A stretch of 63,983 bases of DNA from an uncultured Colwellia sp. (GTDB lineage Bacteria > Pseudomonadota > Gammaproteobacteria > Enterobacterales > Alteromonadaceae). Within the stretch, counting starts at the first letter, position 1, and each line of letters opens with the position of its first letter. Below, piece by piece: positions 27,498 to 37,830 of this stretch. A program made the translations under genes and the position numbers. Location: positions 1 to 63,983 of the forward strand of contig CAJXYE010000022.1 in the NCBI GenBank assembly GCA_913063325.1, given 5' to 3'. Under the pieces are notes generated by a model. That model was given only the letters and a program-made list of their open reading frames with translations, did not search any database and had not been told where the DNA came from.

Positions 27498-28026
27498 AAA
27501 CACACTTAATGCCAACGAGCGGGGCTTCACCTTAATTGAAATCATTATCGGCATTGTCATGCTGTCTATTTCTCTTGCCATTGTTTCTAGCTTAATAGCA
27601 CCAACAGAAGAGCAAAGTGCCGATAACCTGCTACAAATAAAAGCCGCAGAGCTCGGACAAAGTTTATTGAATGATATTTCCAGTCGCGCTTTTGCTGATA
27701 ATTCAGATATGACCGGAGGAAGATTTCGCTGTAATGAAGCTGGACAAGTGACGTGTACTGAGCCTTTAGGGCCGGATGGAGTCACAGAAAACTCTCGTGA
27801 TAACTATAACGATGTTGATGATTTTCATGGTTATAGCGAAAAAAAAGACGTTTTAGGACTCGGCTTAGATAGCAGTTATGACAGCTTTGAAATTGCTGTT
27901 GAGGTTATTTACGCAGGGGGTGATTTAGGTCTAGCTGATAATAAACTCGCCAAACGTATTACCGTAAGCGTAACCACACCATTGGGAACTGAAATTAAAT
28001 TTGCTACCCATAAGGCAAATTTCTAA
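27484..28026 (+). CDS. mshD: MSHA minor prepilin MshD
   Basis: This 180-residue prepilin has leader MALYKNTLNANERG, then FTLIEIIIGIVMLSISLAIV with Glu at +5. I place the start at the ATG at 27484, preceded by AGAGGG, and not at the upstream in-frame TTG (27457), which lies deep in mshC. The C-terminal segment NKLAKRITVSVTTPLGTEI is GspI/PilV-like. It overlaps mshC by 14 bases and mshO by one. Confidence 0.88.
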   Translation: MALYKNTLNANERGFTLIEIIIGIVMLSISLAIVSSLIAPTEEQSADNLLQIKAAELGQSLLNDISSRAFADNSDMTGGRFRCNEAGQVTCTEPLGPDGVTENSRDNYNDVDDFHGYSEKKDVLGLGLDSSYDSFEIAVEVIYAGGDLGLADNKLAKRITVSVTTPLGTEIKFATHKANF

Positions 28027-28880
28027 TGCTTTACTTAACAAAACACTTAACAAAAAATTCAGCGAAAAACTTAGCGCTAAAGAAAGCATCGGGCTTCACC
28101 TTAATGGAGTTCATCATTGTCATTATTATTATGGGAGTGATGTCGGTTGGCATTGCGGGTTTTATCAAATTAAGTACACAGACTTATCTCAATGTTACCG
28201 AGCGTGATGAGTTACTTGCTAATGCCCGTTTTTCTGTTGAACGGTTAAATAGAGAGGTACGTAATGCTCTACCTAACAGTATGCGAGAAACAAGAAGCGC
28301 AACAACTCACTGTCTTGAGTTTGTGCCAATCATCGCAAGTACGGTTTATAGCGAAATTCCCGTAGCTCCTGAGTCGGCAGTTGATACCTTAACGGTTATT
28401 CCATTTCAACTTCCCAATATAACTAATCCTGTAGTTACCGTATACCCGTTAAATAGCACTGAGGTTTATCAAGATCACAGCCTTAGTTCAGGTAAAGCTT
28501 TTCTGATCAGTGAGTACCCTGAATCAACAACGGTTGAAGGGTTAGATATAATGAAGTTGGTTAATGCGGTGCAATTTAATGAAGACTCACCCACTAATCG
28601 TGCCTATATTTTCAATTTACCCGTTTCTTATTGTCTCAATGGCAGCACACTTACCCGTTATACGGGTTATGATTTTAATGCAGCACAGCTTCTACCTCCT
28701 TTTTTTGTTAATGGCAGGAATAGCTTAATGGCTGAAAATATCGAATTTGCTACCAGCAGCTTTACGCTAGTGCCTGCTTCGCTAAAACGAAATGCTGTGG
28801 TGCAAATAAAGCTCAACTTTACCCGTGATGGTGAGCAAGTCGTATTTGATAATGCTATACATATTAATAATATTCCCTAG
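28026..28880 (+). CDS. mshO: MSHA minor prepilin MshO
   Basis: This 284-residue prepilin has leader ...KKASG, then FTLMEFIIVIIIMGVMSVGI with Glu at +5 followed by Phe. The phrase DELLANARFSVERLNREVRNAL after the helix is typical of MshO/PilW/GspJ-type minor pilins. It starts at the last base of the mshD stop. With MshC, D and P it probably forms the tip complex of the pilus. Confidence 0.88.
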   Translation: MLYLTKHLTKNSAKNLALKKASGFTLMEFIIVIIIMGVMSVGIAGFIKLSTQTYLNVTERDELLANARFSVERLNREVRNALPNSMRETRSATTHCLEFVPIIASTVYSEIPVAPESAVDTLTVIPFQLPNITNPVVTVYPLNSTEVYQDHSLSSGKAFLISEYPESTTVEGLDIMKLVNAVQFNEDSPTNRAYIFNLPVSYCLNGSTLTRYTGYDFNAAQLLPPFFVNGRNSLMAENIEFATSSFTLVPASLKRNAVVQIKLNFTRDGEQVVFDNAIHINNIP

Positions 28881-28916
28881 CGTCTGAACCGAGACCCTAA
28901 GTAAAGAAGTATACTT

Positions 28917-29420
28917 ATGACAGTTAAACTAAATAATAACAGCAACAAAACAAAAGCAAGCAAGTTGCAAACTAAGCAGCAAGGCAGTGCTTTGATGTTG
29001 TCGTTGTTTATTATTATTGTGCTGACTTTACTTGGTACCACGTTAGTAAAAGTACTTTCAACCAGTAGTGAAGCTATTGCGCAAGAGGTGATAGGTACGC
29101 GAGCACTCATGGCAGCTAATTCAGGCATGCAGGCTGAACTTTATGTGTTGTTTCCATTAGCAACAGATGCTGCTATTCCTCAGCCCATTGGGACTTGCAA
29201 TGCTAGTAATACTCATGGTTTACCAGCTTCCGGCAGTGATATTCCCGGCTTATACCATTGTAGTGCTAGTACTACTTGTGATCTTTATCATACTCAAGAC
29301 TTGGTAAACTATTATCGTTTAACCAGTACTGGAGAGTGTGGCAGTAGTGCTATTGCTGCCGATTCTAAAGGCGTTGTGCGCAGCAGTCGTACCATTCAAG
29401 TTGAAGCGAGGAGTTTATAG
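28917..29420 (+). CDS. mshP: MSHA minor prepilin MshP (PilX/GspK-like)
   Basis: This 167-residue protein has a leader ending in KQQG, then SALMLSLFIIIVLTLLGTTL. There is no Glu at +5, as in GspK/PilX-type subunits that end the tip complex. The following GTRALMAANSGMQAELYVLF is conserved in MshP. Four Cys in the C-terminal part (GTCNA, YHCSA, TTCDL, GECGS) suggest disulfides. Its stop abuts the mshQ start codon. Confidence 0.87.
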   Translation: MTVKLNNNSNKTKASKLQTKQQGSALMLSLFIIIVLTLLGTTLVKVLSTSSEAIAQEVIGTRALMAANSGMQAELYVLFPLATDAAIPQPIGTCNASNTHGLPASGSDIPGLYHCSASTTCDLYHTQDLVNYYRLTSTGECGSSAIAADSKGVVRSSRTIQVEARSL

Positions 29421-32400
29421 ATGTTTTTTCGTTTTATTCAAATACTTTGCTGCTCTTTATTGCTATTAAGCGCGCAAGTTATTGCTGATGATGATTGTTC
29501 TGATTATATGGGGCGTGCAACCATAAATGAAACGCTAGCAGGTAATTCAGGTTTTATTGAAATAAAGTTGTTAGATGTTTCAATCACACCAGATATTTAT
29601 AATAATTGGTCTGTTCAAGCGTGTGAAAGCCATAAAAAAACGTGTAGTGGCGCATTATTATTGTTAAATCAACCTCGAACAAACGATGTTTATATTGTTG
29701 TTCCAACATATATTATCCCAAATGGTAACAAAAAATATTTTGATGTGCGTCTAATTGATAACAGTGGTAGTACTATTGATTACTTAAGTTATGGTGGCTA
29801 TGCCCCTCAAAAAGATAATGACTGTACCCTTGCATATGATTGGGAAGCTCCAGCAACAAACTCTCATAACTATCAACGTATACCTGATGGAATAGGTGAT
29901 TGGGTGATTCCTGGCTCCGGTAATTCAGGCGGGAATACAAAAGGAGGTTCAAACGAAGGTGATGCAACGCCTGCTCTTGAATTTAGCTGTGACGAAACAT
30001 TCCCTCTAACACACAGTGCTTTTATTGATAGTACAGAGAAAAACAATTCAACTCCTATGGTTATTTCTAGTACCACAGAGATTGGCGGGAATAATGAAAA
30101 CAATTTTGGCGTCATTAATGTAACTTCGGGTGGTGAGCTTAGTTTTACTGATGATTTTAACGATTATTATATTGAACAAATAAATGTGCTTGAAAACAAA
30201 ACAGGTTCAGCAATTTTAAATTTTAAAGCTGGCAACTATTACATAGGTGAATTTGAAAGTTATGCTGATACAACCATAAATATAATAGGTTCAGGTAAGG
30301 TAAGGATATTCCTGCGGGATCATAGCGATTTTGAAGGTGATACCGATATTAATGAGGGGGGCGATTTTGAGCAATTACTTATTTATGGTTATGACAAAGT
30401 TCACCTTAAAGCAACAAGCTCCATGGTTGGCTTTATAAATGCTATCGGTGATCTAGATATAAAAGATGCAACAGATTTTTATGGTAAATATTACTCAGGC
30501 GGAAACCTTAAACTTACTACCAGTGGTACCGTTACTGATGCCTGCTCTTCTACAGAACCTCCTATTTTAGGTGATTATTGTGCAGTAACATTTGTTAATG
30601 GCGCAACCAGTCATGATGCTTCAGGTAAAATAAAATATGAAGGCACTTCAACTATATTTAATGATCCGACAGGTAACCTTGCTGCCAATAAATTTGATGA
30701 TAAGGGTACCTTAACATGTGATGGTTTTGGAGATTGCTCAGTAACGGGCACAGCTACTAAAAAATTAGACCTAGGTAATTTCTATTCAAGTTCATCTGCT
30801 GGAGGTACTCATTCAGTCTCTGGGGTAGATAGCTTGGGAGCTGGCGGAGAAAATGACTTTAAAACTATTAATTTACTTGATGGTGGAGAATTAACCTTTG
30901 CAGCAAGTAGTGGTGTTTATCGTATAGAAAAATTTGAGTCCTTACTTACTGGTAAAGGGGGCACATCGGAAAGTGCTACTTTGAATTTTACCGCCGGTGA
31001 TTATTACATAGGTACTTTTGACTCATATGCAAATACGACAATTAATATTGTTGGTGGTGGGACTGTTCGGATATTTTTACAGAATCATAGTGACTTTGAA
31101 AATAATACTAAAGTTAACATTGATGGCAATGTTGAAGATCTGCTTATATATGGCTGGGCTGAAGTACATATTAAAGGACTAAATACCGCTAATAGTACAG
31201 AGATCAAAGCTCTTGTTTATTCGCAGGGGAAAATAGAAATAAAGGATCAAGCAAAACTCCATGGAGCTGCTTCAGCTGGCTCTGAAATGAAATTAAAAAA
31301 TGGTGCAGAGATTCATTATGAATGCGCAATAGCAACTACAACTCCTGTATTTAGCTGCGACACTACTTTTACCGATGGTGCTACAAGCCATAGCTCAACA
31401 GGCAGTATAAATTTTGTCAGTAACACTTTTCTTTATCAAGGTTCCGATACTGTCTTGGCATCTCCAGCTGTGAATAATAATGGTTGGGCTTATTCATGTA
31501 GGGATGGTAATGTCGCCTGTAGTGCTAGCGGCAGTGCTACTACTAAAATTAATTTACCTACCTTTGAAACAACAACTAACTCAGCTACTTTAACGGTTGA
31601 AAATGGTTTTCCTCAAACGATAGGTAGTAGCGGTGATAATGAATTTGCGACTATTACTTTAAATTCAGGCGGGCAGTTAACCACCTCTAACGCACAATCG
31701 ACTTATAAAATAACTAATTTAATTTCAAATCGTGGCACACTTAGGTTGTCGCCGGGAGAATATTGGGTTGAAAATTTTTCTATCGCCACAGGCACTCTTA
31801 TTTATTTAACTGAGCCAGGGGAAGTTAAATTCTATGTAAAAAATAACGTAACTGTCGGTAGTTTTAGTGAATTTAATAAGTCAGCAGCAAGTGACTATAA
31901 ATTAATATTTGTCGGTTACAGCGATATAAGTGTAGGAGCTGCGGCTCGTATTGACGCGCTTATTTATGCCCAAGGCGATATAACTTTGCAAAATGATGCT
32001 CATCTGGTTGGCGCTACTTCGGCAAGTAATATTTCATTTGAAACCAGCAGTCGCGTTAATTACCAGTGTGGCGCGATAACTCCTACTGTCGACCATTATC
32101 AAATAATTCATGATGGCAATGGACTCACCTGTGATACTGAAAAGGTCACTATAAAAGCTTGTACCAGTAGTATTGGTGATACCTGTGTTGAATCAACAGA
32201 AAATATCTCACTTGATTTGATTGTCACAGGCATTGCTACACCTCCGTCAGGGCATGTTGTAACTAAAAGCGTAACGTTTACAGAGCAAACCGACGATGAG
32301 TTTGGTTTCAATTACACTGTCCCTGAACAAGTGACCCTATCTATAGCCAATGAAACTATTGGCGCAACCAATGGTTTTATTTGTAATCCCAATAGTGGTG

Positions 32401-34325
32401 GTAGCTGCAATATGCAGTTTGCCGATGCGGGTTTTAAAATATCGGGTTTAAATGACATAGAAATTGCAGGCGTTCCAAATAGTACTGTTACAATTCAAGC
32501 TGTTCAAACAAATACTAATACAGGCGTGTGTGAACCATTGTTTGATAACAATAAAGTGTTAGATGTTGAGTTTGCTATACAAGCAGTAACACCTGCAACA
32601 ACAGCCGGTTTAGCTTATAAAATGGGCACGGTCGCCAGTCATATTAATATTGATAAAAATATCGGTGTACCAACAAGCTACCAAGATGTTTCATTAACAT
32701 TTGGCACTTCTTCTACAGCCTTACTACCTGAAAATTTATATTTAGATGCCGGTATTATTAATTTGCATGCACGCTACATCATAGCTGCAACGGCTGAAAA
32801 TCCAGAAGAAATAATTTATGGGGATAGTGGTAATATTACCGTTCGCCCCAATGCTTTTCGAATAACACCTGAAAATAGTGCCGATGAGCTATTGAATGGA
32901 AATACATTTGCAGCTGCTGTTACCCAAAAAGCAGGTGTCGGTTTTGATCTTCTTTTTGAAGCAATTAATGCTGACTGGTATGGTGATGGCAATCCAGATA
33001 AAACTGTTAATTATACCGCGATTGATGTGGATGTTGCTTTGCAGAGAATTGCACCCAATCCCGGAAGTGAAGGTTTGCTTATCGATGATACTGGGCTTAG
33101 TTTAACCTCTACAAGTACAATAGATTATTTAGGTTCAATCCCCTTTTCCTCGGGGCAATATCAAAGTAATAGCAAGACTGCTAAATTTTCAGAAGTGGGA
33201 GTTTACCAATTACATCTGATTGAAAAAGATACCAATAATCCTGATAACACCACGGGTAATAATAAAGCACAAGGTAGCCAAGACATTGGCCGTTTTATTC
33301 CAAGCCACTTTACTGTTACTTCAGTTGATGATGGCAGCTTAACTGGTACTTGTAGTACTGCAGATACAACTGACATACCCTTTGTTTATAGTGGTCAAAT
33401 GTTGTCTGATAATTTAACTACCGGCGCTTTAGGTTACTGGAGCTTGGATATACCCTCGATAGTGATTGAAGCAAGAAATGCAGATGATGTATTAGCCCAA
33501 AACTATATTGATGACTTCTTCAAACTGTCACTGACGAGTTTTAACCGATTAACTTTACCTAGTTCCACGATATTAGCTCCTGATAGTGATGCTAGCCAGG
33601 TGGGGAAAGATACAACTAACTTGGTTAGATTAATTGCTAATCTAAATACTGCAATCTTAGTCGATAATAGTGGTGAGGTTACTTATAGCTATGGAAATAA
33701 TGATCACTTTGTTTATTTACGTGAAGATAATAGCGAAATTAATGAATTTACTGCCGATATAGATTTATCTATGGTTTCAATTATTGATAGTGATCTAGTC
33801 GAAACACAAGATTATGATGGTGATGTGGCTAATTCTCTTATTCTAACTTTAAACCCTGCCGGTAAACTAATTCGCTTTGGTCGTGCCCAGTTAGAAAACA
33901 GCTATGGTCCTGATACATCAGCTCTACCACAAACTTTATCAGTTAATTATTATAAAGATGCTAGTTATGTATTAAGCGAAGCTGATATTTGTACCACCTA
34001 TAATTCTGATAATATCTCCTTAACTGAAATTAGTTTAGACCCAGCTAAAACGCCGGTAAAAGATTCTGTGAATGGCAAATTCTCTGATGATTTTCCCTTA
34101 GGTGAAACGCGCGAAATTATATTAAAGGCACCAACAACTGCCGGAAGTGTTAATACGGGACAAGTAGAGGTTATTTATTCTATTAGTGACTGGCTAAAAT
34201 ATGATTGGGCATATGACGCAGAGGGCGTTGATGGTCTCTTTAATGATAATCCTCGTGGGGTTGCCACCTTTGGCATTTTCCGAGGAAATGACCGTATTAT
34301 TTACCAGCGCGAAATAGCGAAATAA
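29421..34325 (+). CDS. mshQ: MshQ-like giant MSHA-associated surface protein with triple beta-repeat and DUF6701-type C-terminus
   Basis: This 1634-residue exported protein has a signal peptide (1-22). From the sequence I divide it as follows: a lamin-tail-like domain (about 24-165; ATINETL, GFIEIKLLD), three related modules of roughly 254 residues with conserved YYIGEFESYADTTINI, YYIGTFDSYANTTINI and YWVENF segments, then a long C-terminal region (about 895-1634) starting VDHYQIIHDGNGLTCD that resembles DUF6701 of MshQ proteins. The modules look like beta-solenoid or adhesin repeats. It is the last msh gene, next to mshP. By analogy with PilY1-type tip proteins it may be a pilus-tip adhesin, but that is inference. 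Confidence 0.8.
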   Translation: MFFRFIQILCCSLLLLSAQVIADDDCSDYMGRATINETLAGNSGFIEIKLLDVSITPDIYNNWSVQACESHKKTCSGALLLLNQPRTNDVYIVVPTYIIPNGNKKYFDVRLIDNSGSTIDYLSYGGYAPQKDNDCTLAYDWEAPATNSHNYQRIPDGIGDWVIPGSGNSGGNTKGGSNEGDATPALEFSCDETFPLTHSAFIDSTEKNNSTPMVISSTTEIGGNNENNFGVINVTSGGELSFTDDFNDYYIEQINVLENKTGSAILNFKAGNYYIGEFESYADTTINIIGSGKVRIFLRDHSDFEGDTDINEGGDFEQLLIYGYDKVHLKATSSMVGFINAIGDLDIKDATDFYGKYYSGGNLKLTTSGTVTDACSSTEPPILGDYCAVTFVNGATSHDASGKIKYEGTSTIFNDPTGNLAANKFDDKGTLTCDGFGDCSVTGTATKKLDLGNFYSSSSAGGTHSVSGVDSLGAGGENDFKTINLLDGGELTFAASSGVYRIEKFESLLTGKGGTSESATLNFTAGDYYIGTFDSYANTTINIVGGGTVRIFLQNHSDFENNTKVNIDGNVEDLLIYGWAEVHIKGLNTANSTEIKALVYSQGKIEIKDQAKLHGAASAGSEMKLKNGAEIHYECAIATTTPVFSCDTTFTDGATSHSSTGSINFVSNTFLYQGSDTVLASPAVNNNGWAYSCRDGNVACSASGSATTKINLPTFETTTNSATLTVENGFPQTIGSSGDNEFATITLNSGGQLTTSNAQSTYKITNLISNRGTLRLSPGEYWVENFSIATGTLIYLTEPGEVKFYVKNNVTVGSFSEFNKSAASDYKLIFVGYSDISVGAAARIDALIYAQGDITLQNDAHLVGATSASNISFETSSRVNYQCGAITPTVDHYQIIHDGNGLTCDTEKVTIKACTSSIGDTCVESTENISLDLIVTGIATPPSGHVVTKSVTFTEQTDDEFGFNYTVPEQVTLSIANETIGATNGFICNPNSGGSCNMQFADAGFKISGLNDIEIAGVPNSTVTIQAVQTNTNTGVCEPLFDNNKVLDVEFAIQAVTPATTAGLAYKMGTVASHINIDKNIGVPTSYQDVSLTFGTSSTALLPENLYLDAGIINLHARYIIAATAENPEEIIYGDSGNITVRPNAFRITPENSADELLNGNTFAAAVTQKAGVGFDLLFEAINADWYGDGNPDKTVNYTAIDVDVALQRIAPNPGSEGLLIDDTGLSLTSTSTIDYLGSIPFSSGQYQSNSKTAKFSEVGVYQLHLIEKDTNNPDNTTGNNKAQGSQDIGRFIPSHFTVTSVDDGSLTGTCSTADTTDIPFVYSGQMLSDNLTTGALGYWSLDIPSIVIEARNADDVLAQNYIDDFFKLSLTSFNRLTLPSSTILAPDSDASQVGKDTTNLVRLIANLNTAILVDNSGEVTYSYGNNDHFVYLREDNSEINEFTADIDLSMVSIIDSDLVETQDYDGDVANSLILTLNPAGKLIRFGRAQLENSYGPDTSALPQTLSVNYYKDASYVLSEADICTTYNSDNISLTEISLDPAKTPVKDSVNGKFSDDFPLGETREIILKAPTTAGSVNTGQVEVIYSISDWLKYDWAYDAEGVDGLFNDNPRGVATFGIFRGNDRIIYQREIAK

Positions 34326-34350
34326 ATCAAGCAAATACTGATAAATTAAA

Positions 34351-34376
34351 AAATGAGACTTGTGTCTCATTTTTTT
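34351..34376 (+). terminator. Intrinsic terminator of the msh locus
   Basis: A perfect 9-bp stem AAATGAGAC / GTCTCATTT with a TTGT loop, followed by TTTT, lies 25 bases after mshQ. It separates the msh locus from mreB. Confidence 0.92.
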
Positions 34377-34492
34377 AACTTTTCTTTAGTGCTTTCTTTC
34401 AAAAAAGCAACACATTAGACAAATTCTAAGGTATGATTATCCGATCTGTTATGCGCACACTAGCAGCGCCTACATAATTTGCACTCAACTAG

Positions 34493-35560
<1,068 letters not shown>

Positions 35561-35578
35561 TCGCTGGAAGTTTTTATT

Positions 35579-35662
35579 GCTATTTACGCCAATTACTTCG
35601 GCAAAAGTACTCATTGACTAGCGTCAACTCCGTGCTATTGCCTTGTACTTGGAATAACTAGC
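35579..35662. repeat. 84-bp imperfect hairpin element, copy 2
   Basis: Same length and layout as the element at 8456-8539: outer arms GCTATTTAcgCCAA / TTGGaaTAACTAGC (imperfect), an inner GGCAA/TTGCC pairing and the core at 35607-35635, which differs from copy 1 at one of 29 positions. It begins 19 bases after the mreB stop and lies in the mreB-mreC gap. Conservation is high in the core and low in the arms, where changes tend to keep pairing. Confidence 0.75.
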
Positions 35663-35733
35663 TGCAAAAACACCTCAGCTTTACTTTTTTATCAGTTGTG
35701 TCTATTCACAACAATCTTCATAACTGACTCTTT

Positions 35734-36609
35734 ATGAACCCAATATTTAATCAAGGCATCTCCCCAGTACAACGCCTCACTTTTGTGCTTATCTGCTCTG
35801 CAGCCTTGATTTTTTTCGACCATAAAATGGCGAGCTTTGAAACCGCACGTGGCTATTTACAAACCTTAGTGAGTCCACTGCAATATATGGCGAATGCGCC
35901 AAAGCAGATGATGACTTGGGCTTCAGAGAATATTATTACCCGTCGACAATTAATGAGTGAAAATCAGGATTACCGTGAGAAAGAGCTATTTTTTCATGAA
36001 CAAGCCTTACAGCTTAGTATTGTACGCCAAGAAAATGAACGATTACGTTCATTACTCTCTTCTCCTGTTCGTGGCGGAATCAAAAAAATGTTTGCCGAGA
36101 TCCTCTCGGTAGATAGCGATCCCTATTCACATCAAGTCGTTATTAATCGTGGCACTAATGATGGTGTTTATGAAGGACAGCCGGTACTTGATGAAAAAGG
36201 TATTGTTGGGCAAATATTACACGTTGGTGCTAGTAGCTCTAGGGTGATTTTAATTAGCGATATTTCTCATGCTATTCCAGTGCGTGTACAACGCAACGGT
36301 CTAAGGTTGATAGCGTCTGGTAGTGGTCAAATAGATCGCCTCATTCATAATTTTGTCCCTCACAGCGCAGATGTCAAAACAGGTGATTTGTTAGTAACCT
36401 CAGGTTTAGGCGGTAAATACCCTGAAGGCTATCCTGTTTCGCGTGTTGTTTTAGTACGCACTGATGAGTCGAGAGAATTTTCAACTATTTATAGTCAACC
36501 TGTAGCACAAATTGACAGATTGCGTTACATGTTACTCCTTTCAAAGGAAGAGGCTGTTAAACCAGTTTCAACGCTAAGTAACAAGAAAGTAGCGATGGGT
36601 AAGTCATAA
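35734..36609 (+). CDS. mreC: Rod-shape protein MreC
   Basis: This 291-residue bitopic protein has a membrane segment at about 15-32, a coiled coil (about 65-105: ENQDYREKELFFHEQALQLS) and a two-barrel periplasmic domain (VVINRGTNDGVYEGQPVLDE; VTSGLGGKYPEGYPV). MreC couples MreB to the peptidoglycan synthases. Start MNPIFNQGISP is typical. It is separated from mreB by the hairpin element and overlaps mreD by one base. Confidence 0.96.
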   Translation: MNPIFNQGISPVQRLTFVLICSAALIFFDHKMASFETARGYLQTLVSPLQYMANAPKQMMTWASENIITRRQLMSENQDYREKELFFHEQALQLSIVRQENERLRSLLSSPVRGGIKKMFAEILSVDSDPYSHQVVINRGTNDGVYEGQPVLDEKGIVGQILHVGASSSRVILISDISHAIPVRVQRNGLRLIASGSGQIDRLIHNFVPHSADVKTGDLLVTSGLGGKYPEGYPVSRVVLVRTDESREFSTIYSQPVAQIDRLRYMLLLSKEEAVKPVSTLSNKKVAMGKS

Positions 36610-37088
36610 TGTTTAGTAATAATGGTTTGATAATATTATTAACCTTACTGGTTGCTTTAATGGCAAGTATCACGCCTATGCCATTGAGCGTTGATGCATT
36701 CCGACCAGATTGGGTGCTTATTGTACTGGTTTACTGGTGTTTAGCCCTACCGAATAAAATTAATATTTTGACCGCATGGGTGATGGGTTTTATTCTTGAT
36801 GTTCTACTCGGCTCAGTACTGGGTGTCCATGCTAGCGCTATGGCATTATCTGTTTATATTGTCATAGTTAACTTTCAAAAAATTAGAAATTTTTCAGTTT
36901 GGCAACAAGCACTTATTGTCGGTGTTTTGTCAGCTCAGTATCATCTTATCGTTTTCTGGTTACAGCGCTTCTTAAGTGATGTGGTTTTTTTACCTAATTA
37001 TTTATATCCGGTGATAACCACTATAGTACTATGGCCATGGGTGTTTTTATTATTACGACGTGTTCGCCGTCATTTTCGTATCAAGTAA
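36609..37088 (+). CDS. mreD: Rod-shape protein MreD
   Basis: This 159-residue polytopic membrane protein with about five hydrophobic segments shows the MreD phrases RPDWVLIVLVYWCLALPNKI and GFILDVLLGSVLGVHA. It acts with MreC and RodA in lateral wall synthesis. It starts at the last base of mreC; the downstream maf gene follows after 90 bases. Confidence 0.95.
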   Translation: MFSNNGLIILLTLLVALMASITPMPLSVDAFRPDWVLIVLVYWCLALPNKINILTAWVMGFILDVLLGSVLGVHASAMALSVYIVIVNFQKIRNFSVWQQALIVGVLSAQYHLIVFWLQRFLSDVVFLPNYLYPVITTIVLWPWVFLLLRRVRRHFRIK

Positions 37089-37178
37089 ATATGCGTTATA
37101 TCATGGCGTATAAAATCACTATGGTGTAAATCGTTTTACTCTTTCTCAAGGACTCGCTACACCAGCGGTAATAACTTT

Positions 37179-37808
37179 ATGACATCTCTAAAAGTGAACT
37201 CAGCCAATACCACGAAAAAATTGATTTTAGCCTCGCAATCCCCTAGGCGTAGAGAATTATTGTTACAATTAGGTTATCAATTTACTGTACAGGTAAGTGA
37301 TATTGATGAGACAGTAAAAAAAGATGAAACGCCACATGAGTATGTACTGCGTTTAGCAAAACAAAAAGCAGAACATGTGCAGACATTACTACCTAAAACA
37401 GAAAAAGAGTGTAGTTATGTTTTAGGCTCAGATACCTGTGTAGTACTAAATGGTAAAATACTAGGTAAGCCTGATAGCGAAGAAGCGTGTATTAGCACCT
37501 TATCGTTATTATCAAATAATCAACACCAAGTCTTGACTGCAATTGCTTTAGCTAGCCAAAATGATACTAACGGGCACGTGGTAAGCACAGAAGTCACTTT
37601 TAAGATACTGAGTGAAGCTGAAATTAAAGCCTACTGGTTAACGGGTGAACCTCAAGATAAAGCGGGCAGTTATGGTATTCAGGGCATTGCTGGACAATTT
37701 GTTAAAAACATTAACGGTAGTTACTCAGCAGTTGTTGGTTTACCGTTATATGAAACAGCCCAACTACTGACTTCTGTCGGTTTAATTGGTGCCATCAATA
37801 CAAAATAA
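37179..37808 (+). CDS. maf: Maf-family nucleoside triphosphate pyrophosphatase (YhdE type)
   Basis: This 209-residue cytoplasmic enzyme opens with LILASQSPRRRELL, the Maf signature with SPRR, and has the catalytic GSDTCVVL and the GKPDSEEA and KAGSYGIQG segments. The SPRR-type (YhdE) subfamily hydrolyses dTTP/UTP and modified pyrimidine nucleotides. Its place after mreD and before rng is the standard gammaproteobacterial order, probably one transcript. Confidence 0.93.
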   Translation: MTSLKVNSANTTKKLILASQSPRRRELLLQLGYQFTVQVSDIDETVKKDETPHEYVLRLAKQKAEHVQTLLPKTEKECSYVLGSDTCVVLNGKILGKPDSEEACISTLSLLSNNQHQVLTAIALASQNDTNGHVVSTEVTFKILSEAEIKAYWLTGEPQDKAGSYGIQGIAGQFVKNINGSYSAVVGLPLYETAQLLTSVGLIGAINTK

Positions 37809-37830
37809 TTTTTTGAAGTAAGGGCTACTT

